DNA of 8,266 nucleotides from Bacteroidetes bacterium GWA2_30_7 (GTDB lineage Bacteria > Bacteroidota > Bacteroidia > Bacteroidales > GWF2-33-38): NCBI GenBank assembly GCA_001768155.1, contig MENC01000097.1:1-8266 (forward strand). Direction: 5' to 3'. Of this stretch, positions 1-7,500 are shown in pieces. Every line of letters starts with the position of its first letter. Position 1 is the stretch's first letter. The notes beneath the pieces were generated by a model, which was not told where the DNA came from, did not search any database, and saw nothing but the letters and a program-made list of their open reading frames with translations. Made by a program: the position numbers and the translations under genes.

Positions 1-842
1 TTGAATTAACAAGTACTGGCGATTTTAAAGTGCTTAACGGAAAAATGGCTATTGGCAACCCCGCAACAATTGATGCCAAACTCCACGTTGCAGGTGATGT
101 TAAAATTGAAACAATTCCCGATTTTACAACAACCGAAACACCAAGTATGCTTGTATACGGAGATGATAAAATTATAAGAAAACAAGCCTTGCCTTCTTTT
201 TGTGATATTATTACTTGCGATGGTAACAATATTAATATTGGAACTGACCAACAAAATATGGTAAGCAATCATAAAATACATGGAAATTTAACTGTTTTTG
301 GTGATTTAACAACAATGATTGGTTCAGGAGTTAACGACAATTATTTATATATTGATAATCTTGGGAATAAAGGAGCTGGTTGTTGTTTCGCTCTAGGTTC
401 TTCAAAAAAATGGAGTATATTAGCGACTGGTACAGGAAACTCACAAGGAGCAGGTAAACTTATTTTTCAAAACGATGATATTGATTTGATTACTTTTGAT
501 GAAAACGGCAATGTTGGTATTGGATGTAGCAATCCTTCAGAAAGATTAACAGTTGATGGCAAAATAAAAGTAAAAACCGAAGTAATAATAGATGATGCTG
601 GAGATTGGAGCGACTACGTATTCGACAAAGACTACAAAATGCTTTCAATCCCCGAACTCGAAAAGTTTATTGCAAAAAATAAACACCTGCCCAATATTCC
701 ATCAGCTGCCACAGTCGAAACCGAAGGCTTGCATATTATGGATATGAACCGCCGTATGATGGAAAAAATAGAAGAGCTTACGCTCTATATTATTGACCTC
801 GAAAAAAGGTTAAAATCAATCGAAAACAATAATTCAAAATAA
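1..842 (+). CDS. Tail-fibre-like repeat protein with C-terminal coiled coil (5' partial)
   Basis: The reading frame is already open at position 3, so the GTG at 30 is internal and the true start lies before the window; 279 codons are visible before the TAA at 840-842. Two phage-tail-fibre-like motifs are seen: NGKMAIGNP followed by KLHVAGDVKI (visible residues 12-35), and NGNVGIGCSNPSERLTVDG (168-186). Similar GxVGIGTxxPxxxLxVxG motifs are common in Bacteroidetes fibre-like surface proteins. The end carries the family-typical DWSDYVFDKDY, then LSIPELEKFIAKNKHLPNIP and a heptad-like helix, about 246-274 (MNRRMMEKIEELTLYIIDLE), probably a trimeric coiled coil. In related proteins this end sits near peptidase S74/intramolecular chaperone regions, but I see no convincing S74 catalytic pair here. 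No T9SS sorting domain is present. Genes of this type often neighbour RHS genes in this phylum (recollection), so a surface or adhesin role linked to the downstream locus is inferred. The N-terminus and any signal peptide are not visible. Confidence 0.85.
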   Translation, partial: ELTSTGDFKVLNGKMAIGNPATIDAKLHVAGDVKIETIPDFTTTETPSMLVYGDDKIIRKQALPSFCDIITCDGNNINIGTDQQNMVSNHKIHGNLTVFGDLTTMIGSGVNDNYLYIDNLGNKGAGCCFALGSSKKWSILATGTGNSQGAGKLIFQNDDIDLITFDENGNVGIGCSNPSERLTVDGKIKVKTEVIIDDAGDWSDYVFDKDYKMLSIPELEKFIAKNKHLPNIPSAATVETEGLHIMDMNRRMMEKIEELTLYIIDLEKRLKSIENNNSK

Positions 843-855
843 TTTAAACCTTAAA

Positions 856-892
856 ATAACCCTGCCAGAGTTTTAAACTCTGGCAGGGTTAT
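856..892. repeat. Perfect 37-nt palindrome (hairpin) between genes 1 and 2
   Basis: Two perfectly complementary 18-nt arms (856-873 and 875-892) flank a single central T at 874. The GC-rich core is AACCCTGCCAGAG at 858-870, matched by CTCTGGCAGGGTT at 878-890, in otherwise AT-rich DNA. The RNA would form a stem of about 17 bp with a 3-nt loop. It starts 14 nt after the stop of the fibre-like gene and ends 14 nt before the ATG at 907. The + strand has an A-run, not a U-run, after the stem, so it is not a textbook intrinsic terminator. It may still end or stabilise the upstream transcript, or be a dispersed palindromic element. The structure is certain; the function is inferred. Confidence 0.8.
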
Positions 893-906
893 AAAAAAAT
901 TATATT

Positions 907-1380
907 ATGAAACATTTAATAACAATAACCGCAATAATGCTAACTACCATAATAAGTTATGCACAAACCTCAGTAAACTATTGTTATGACGATGCAGGCA
1001 ATCGTAAACATAGAGATATACTTTTGATTTGTAGCTCAAGTAAAATGACAAGTGTAAATTCAAACTCTAAAAATACACCACATGAAGAAACCGCTCAACT
1101 CGAACAAAAACAACTTGTTATAAAAGATAAAATAGACAATTTTGAAATAACAATTTATCCAAACCCTACCGAAGGAAAACTTTCGCTAAATGTTAGCAAC
1201 ATGCCACAAAACACCGATAACAATGTGAAAGTTTTCGACCTTTTCGGAAAACAACTTTACAACTCTCAAATTGGAAGCGAAACCACAGAGCTTGACCTCT
1301 CTATGCAGCCAACAGGCACATATATAATGAAGGTAATAATTGCCGATAAAACAGCAGTTTGGAAAATAATTAAAAAATGA
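907..1380 (+). CDS. Small exported protein: single YD motif plus T9SS type A sorting domain
   Basis: This 157-residue protein starts at the ATG at 907. A signal peptide spans residues 1-19 (MKHLITITAIMLTTIISYA, then Q). Just after it lies one RHS-like motif, NYCYDDAGNRKHRDI (24-38), matching the YxYDxxGN pattern of YD repeats. A polar linker (about 40-78) leads to a C-terminal T9SS sorting domain (about 80-157), with its hallmarks ITIYPNPTEGKLSL, VFDLFGKQLY and PTGTYIMKVI and the basic end KIIKK. In known T9SS substrates this domain directs passage through the outer membrane and is then removed. There is no room for an enzymatic domain. Short YD-plus-sorting-domain proteins occur next to RHS genes in Bacteroidetes (recollection). 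It lies 168 nt before the giant RHS gene on the same strand. A role as export helper, cap or surface anchor for the RHS protein is inference; it could also be a degraded RHS remnant. Confidence 0.85.
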   Translation: MKHLITITAIMLTTIISYAQTSVNYCYDDAGNRKHRDILLICSSSKMTSVNSNSKNTPHEETAQLEQKQLVIKDKIDNFEITIYPNPTEGKLSLNVSNMPQNTDNNVKVFDLFGKQLYNSQIGSETTELDLSMQPTGTYIMKVIIADKTAVWKIIKK

Positions 1381-1385
1381 TTAAG

Positions 1386-1425
1386 AACACCTTGAAGCGT
1401 GGCAATAGCCACCTTCAAGCGTGTT
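1386..1425. repeat. Imperfect intergenic hairpin, possible terminator of gene 2
   Basis: The arms 1386-1403 and 1408-1425 pair over three blocks: AACAC with GTGTT, CTTGAAG with CTTCAAG, and GTGGC with GCCAC. Single-base bulges occur at C1398 and C1420, and the loop is four bases (1404-1407). The same DNA is also a direct repeat: CACCTTGAAGCGTG (1388-1401) recurs as CACCTTCAAGCGTG (1410-1423) with one mismatch. It begins 5 nt after the stop of the T9SS-domain gene, the usual place for a transcript end, but no U-run follows. Terminator function is therefore only possible. Confidence 0.6.
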
Positions 1426-1439
1426 GCTGAAATATATTG

Positions 1440-1513
1440 AAATTGATAAATTGTTACATTGTTAAATTGCTTTGCACTGAGTTTTTATCGAAATGTTAAA
1501 TTGTTAATATGGT
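1440..1513. repeat. Two clusters of degenerate 8-bp repeats upstream of the RHS gene
   Basis: Four head-to-tail 8-bp units are seen at 1440-1447 AAATTGAT, 1448-1455 AAATTGTT, 1456-1463 ACATTGTT and 1464-1471 AAATTGCT. A second cluster, out of phase with the first, holds GAAATGTT (1490-1497), AAATTGTT (1498-1505) and AATATGGT (1506-1513). The rest of this 168-nt gap (1514-1548) is A-rich and leads straight into the ATG at 1549. The repeats lie where the promoter of the RHS gene would be expected. No clear Bacteroidetes promoter (TTTG followed by TAnnTTTG) could be fixed here. Low-complexity AT-rich DNA is the simplest alternative. Confidence 0.5.
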
Positions 1514-1548
1514 AAAGAAAAATAAACTATTCAGAAAAATATAAAAAA

Positions 1549-4500
1549 ATGATAACTAAAATAATAAATATAATATGTCTGTTATTGCTAAGTGTGGCAG
1601 TTACAGCACAAGTATATGACCGAAATTGGGAAATCAAAACCGACCAAGGCACTACTTCAAAAGAATATGTTGGCAGAGATTATATAAAACTGCAAAAAGG
1701 TTTTAAATGGACAAAAGGTAGTGCAGGACAGAAATTTGTTGCAAGACTTGACGAAAATATAACCTTCGATGCAAGTTACAATACAACAGATATTGACCCT
1801 GTAAGTAATTTTACTACATCATTAGCTGTAGGAAGCACTGCCGGAAGTTATGCTGTATCGCCAACAGGAGCAGCTACTTACAATATACCTATTATTATAC
1901 CCCCCGGAACAGCCGGAATGCAACCAAATGTTTCAATAGCATATAATAGTCAGGCTGGTAACGGATTACTTGGCATAGGCTGGGAACTTACAGGCATGTC
2001 GGCAATTACACGAACAAATAAAACAATTTACTACAATTCAGAAGTCAAAGAAATTAAATTAGATAATACTGATGTATTTGCCATTGATGGACAAAAAATG
2101 TTTTACTCAAGTACATTAGCAGGATATTATACCGAAACCGAAAATTTTTCCAAAATAACTCAAGCAACAAGTACTGTTACAGCTAAAATTTATTTTGAAG
2201 TAAAAACAAAAAGCGGTTCTATAATCGAATATGGCAATACCAATAATTCTTGTATCGAAGCACAGGGTAATACTGCTGTTTTATTATGGTTAATTAATAA
2301 GGTAACCGACAATAACGGCAACTACATTACATTTACATATACCGAAAACAATACCGATGGCACTTTCAGAATCGATAAAATTGAATATACAGGAAATGCC
2401 ACAGCAGGACTAAATCCTTATAATTCGATTGAATTTTTCTATGAAAACAGGGCAGATGTTAACGACCTGTATGTAGCAGGTTCAATAGTCAGAAATGATA
2501 TTTTGTTAAACAAAATAAAAACCAAGCAATACGGAAACACCGTTAAAGAATATGAGTTCAAATATTTGAAAACTACCGATGATTTTTGTTCCAAATTAAA
2601 CGAAGTTATAGAATATGGTTTCGATGGTTCACGTATAAACTCTACTGTTGTTAATTGGGGAGCAATAAGCACTAGTGAAACAAGCTCAGGTTTTATTCCA
2701 TCGTATAACACTGATGATAACTACTTATATGGCGATTACAATGGAGACGGATATACCGATTATATTAAATACTCTCAAAGCATTTTTGATTTTAGTAATG
2801 CTTGCGAAATGTATTTAAATAATGGAGGTTCATATAGTACTCCTATTTCTTTTACACCAAATGGCTATGTTATTATTACACCTACATATCATACAGTAAG
2901 TGTTAGCGATTTTAATGGCGATGGCAAAGACGAATTTATTACTATAAAGCAAAATCCTATTCCACATTTTATCCCTAATCCTTATTATAGCGATGCCGGT
3001 TATTATACTGATGAATATGGTAATAAATATGAACCTGAAACTTACCCATCTGATACAGACTGGGATAACTATATTGATGTATTTGATTTAACATGGCATC
3101 CAGACTTCCCTACAATTATAAACCCTGCTGCAAATTCACAATATTCGTATGTTCTTAATTTAAATTTTTTAAAAAATGGTGTTGTAACAGAAAGCCCAGT
3201 AATTTTATATTTAGATAATTTAACGGCACCTCTTACAGGAGATTTTAATGGCGATGGTATATCAGATTTTATTATAGAAAGTAATGTATTTTTTGGTTCA
3301 AATTCTACAAGTTTAAATCCGATGTCTAAACATGCAATATCATCAATGCCATATACCATATTGGGCATTGATATATTTGTGCCGGCATCTAATATTATTA
3401 ATGGGTCAAATATATCCTTAACTGATATTGACGGTGACGGAAAAACCGAAATAATGGTAAAAAATACATCTTCTACTACAACTTATGAATTAGAACCCAA
3501 TGCTACTGACCCGAATATATACGATTTAATTTCAGTAAGTACTGAGTATTTAGGACAGGGATATTATCCGGGTGATTTTAATGGCGATGGAAAAACCGAT
3601 TTCCTTGTTGTAAATGAAATATTAACTGTAAATATATACGAAATATGGTATTCTAAAGGCAATGGCTTTGTTCAGGGATATTGCCCGCTTCCAATTAGTG
3701 CCGATAATGATAAAATATTTGTCAGCGATTTTAATAACGACGGCAAATCAGATATTATTAAATTTAATCAGGCTGATTGGTGGAGTAATAATAATAAAAT
3801 AAAAATTTATTATAGTTATGGTAAAGGAAAAGATATTACAGTTAATAATTTCAAAACAGAAGAATTTGATTATCTGAAATCTCTATTCGGAGGTAGTCCA
3901 AAATTTAATATAGGCGATTTTAATGGCGATGGACAACTGGATTTTTTAATTAATAGCGATAAAGTAAGTTTTCACAAAGGCGAACAACGCAACCTTGTAC
4001 AGGCAATCACAAACGGTATGAATTTTAAAACCGAATTTGTGTATGAACCTGTTGCAAAAAGTACTGTATGTATCAATAACAATCTTAACCTTATGTCGTT
4101 TAATCTTGTACGCTCCGTTAAAACTGATAATGGCTTGGGTGGAATAAACCAGACAGATTATTTGTACAATACACCAAAATATAACCCTTATGTTAATAGT
4201 TTTCTTGGTTTTAGCTCAATTAAATTAACAAACAGTACATTGCTTACAGAAATTACTAATACATTTCAAAATTCAATTACTTCGCAAGATGGTAAAGTTT
4301 TGTTTGGTAATTTTTTATACAGCACATTAATTAAAAAAGGAGGTTCAACTCTTAAAACAGAAACCCTTACTAACAATGCTTATCATTTCAGCGGCTATGA
4401 TAAAAGATATTTTGTATATCAGTCAAAACTACAGTCTGTTGATGGACTTACCGGTGTTAGCATTACCAAAGATTACGAATATAATACTACCGATATTTTA

Positions 4501-7500
4501 AATGGCAACCTTACCTCTGAAACCACAAACTATGGAACAACTGCAACTGCAACTAAAAGCTATACTTATATTGCCAAAGGCTCAGTATATCCTAATCGTG
4601 TAAGTGCCGAAACCATTACAAATACTAGAACAGGCGAAAGCAATTACACACGCAGTATCGAATATAATTACTATGATAACGGTAACTTAAAAGATATGAC
4701 TACCGACCCCTCTAAAACTATAAATGTGTTAACAGAATACGAATACGACTATTTCGGAAATATCAAAAAAACTACAGTTACTCCTTCCGATGCCGATTTG
4801 CGCTTTTCTACAGTTGACTACGATTCTAAAGGACGTTTCCCTGTTAAAACCACAAATCCCATGGGCTTTGTTACCGAAGCCACTTACGATAATCGTACAG
4901 GCAATATGTTAACCAAAAAAGACATTAACGGACTTACAACATCATATCAATACGATAATTTTGGACGATTAATCACAACCACATTGCCAAACCATCAAAA
5001 AGTTAATAGCTCAATTAATTGGTACTCAGGAAGCTTAACTAATGTAGTTTATTACATCCGACAGTGGGGCGACAATATACCCGAAATAAAAGAATATTAC
5101 GACTCGTTTGGTCGAAAACTCCTAACAGAAACAATAGGATTTGATAACAAAACAGTTACAGTTGAAAATTATTATAATTCTAAGGGTTTGTTATATGCCA
5201 CTTCACTACCATATTATTCGGGCGATATTCGAGAATATAAAGTTACCGATTATGATAATTATGGTAGAATATTGCATTCCGGCGACAATAATAAAACATT
5301 CACATATACCTACTTAAATAATAAAGTAACTGTATCAGATAATGTTACAAGCGAAACCACATCAAAAGAATACGATGCATCAGGTTTATTATTAACAGCA
5401 ACAACTAATACTATTCCTGTAACCTACACCTACTACGCTTCAGGCTTGCCACATACAATTACAAGCAACGGAAACACAGTTACGATGTACTATGATGACT
5501 ATGGCAGACAAACCATACTCGACGACCCTGATGCCGGAATTACAAACTACACCTATAATTCAATCGGCGAACTTATATACCAGAAAGATGCCCGCACCGA
5601 TATTAACACTGCAACAACTATGACATACGACAAGCTGGGGCGTATCAAGACCAAAACACTTAACGGTGGTGCAGATGTATATACATACACTTATGATGCC
5701 GGATTAAAAGGCACATTAAGCAATGTTACAGCACCAAACGGAACAGAGCAACTATATAAATACAACAATTACGGACAAGTTACACAACTCAGCGAAAAAA
5801 TTGATGCCGAAAACTTTGTTACCAGTTATAAATACAATAACTTTGGTAACTTAACCCAAACAGTATATCCTTCGGGATTTGCAGTAAACTACAGTTACGA
5901 CGACAAAGGAATTATGCTTGAGCTAAAACGAGCCGACAACGGCAACAGTATTTGGAAAATGGACGCAGTAAACGCACTGGGGCAGATTACGCAATATACA
6001 TCGGGCAGTGGAAAAGTAACCAATAAAACTTACAACAGCTATGGTTTTGCACAAGAGTTTAAAACCCCCGGAGTAATGGACTATACATTCGATTTCGATA
6101 TGGCACGGGGCAATTTAAAATCAAGAGCCGATATTATAAATAATCAAAAAGAGTTTTTCAGTTACGATAACTTTAACCAATTAACTCAAATTGATGATTA
6201 CACTCAAGAAAATACTATTGCCGAAACAACAAGCGACTCGTATGGAAATATAAATTACAAAACCGAAGCAGGAAATTATTTTTACGATCCTGCCCGACCA
6301 CATGCAGTAAATCAGGTCGATAATGCAAATGCAACTACATACAATGCAATACCATCATTTAACCAGGATATAACATGGAACGAATTTAACAAAGCCTCAA
6401 TAATATCCGAAAACGATAGAGCCTTACATTTTACCTACGGAGTAGATGGCGAACGCCGCAAAACAGTATTCTATTTTGATGGAGAAAAAGAAAAAACAAA
6501 GTATTTTAGTGCAAATTACGAAAAAATAATATTAGGCGATGGTGCTAGTACCGAAACTAAAGAAGTTCATTATATACACGGAGGAGATGGTTTGGCAGCA
6601 ATATGTGTAAAAGAAAGCGATACATACACAATGCATTATACATATACTGATTATTTAGGCTCAATACTGGCAATAACTGATGAATCTGGTAATATTGAAG
6701 AAAAATTAAGTTACGATGCATGGGGTCGCAGACGAAACCCACTAGATTGGAGTTTAATACCTGCATTTGACGACGATTTTACAAGCACAATAACCGACCG
6801 AGGCTTTACCGGACACGAACACCTTGATGCTTTTGGCTTAATAAATATGAACGGACGATTATACGACCCAGTGCTTGGTCGTATGCTTTCGCCTGATAAT
6901 TTTTTATCGCCTCAAAGTCCGCTTGGAATGAACAGATACTGTTACGCCAATAATAACCCTTTAAAATTTACCGACCCGAGTGGAAACATGCCGGCAGTAG
7001 TAGTTTGGTTAATATATAACGTAGTCAGAAATGCAATTCAGTATTTGGTAAATCGTAGAAATGGAATGTCAAATGACGAAGCATTACAAAACCAGGTTTG
7101 GACATTGAGCTATAATGGAAATATGCCAAATTCCTGGTATGGAAAAAACAGTACTATTCCTAGCGATCCTATTAATGGTGGCTCAGGAATGTATAACAAT
7201 AGTGTAATTGCTGATAAAAATACACCTCTTAATGAGGCTGACTATATGTCTGGTAGTTATGGATTGAGTAATTATTCGCTGGATTATGAGTTTGGTGGAA
7301 ATGTTTTAATTAATTTTGATAATCCACTTCTTATTGAAGCTGTAAATATGAATACGGGAGATATTTCTTATACAGGTTTTGTAACGTTTAGTGATCCCGT
7401 CAAAAATACTTCTGCAATGTCTGCTGGTATTGAAATTCTAGCAATTTCTAAACCTAATCAATCTTTGAGAGGGTCTCGATTAAATGCGTTAGATCAAAGA

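Noticed and set aside
30..32. GTG at 30 as start of the fibre-like gene
   Set aside because: The frame is open up to the window edge and the codons before it continue the same fibre-like repeat (LTSTGDFKVLNG), so the gene begins outside the window.
6..281. Minus-strand open frame of 91 codons
   Set aside because: It lies opposite the fibre-like gene, is rich in Cys/Asn/Ile from reverse-reading AT-rich codons, and has no recognisable domain.
1443..1474. Possible Bacteroidetes promoter (TTG, then TTGCTTTG as a TAnnTTTG-like element)
   Set aside because: The -7 element has a mismatch at its second base and the upstream TTG is one of several inside the 8-bp repeats, so no reliable assignment is possible.
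2439..2711. Minus-strand open frame of 90 codons
   Set aside because: It is antisense to the SpvB-like domain, with no family signature or own context.
3069..3368. Minus-strand open frame of 99 codons
   Set aside because: It is antisense to the FG-GAP region, and its sequence mirrors the repetitive loops opposite.
6557..6766. Minus-strand open frame of 69 codons
   Set aside because: It is antisense to the highly conserved RHS core, whose + strand reading is unambiguous.
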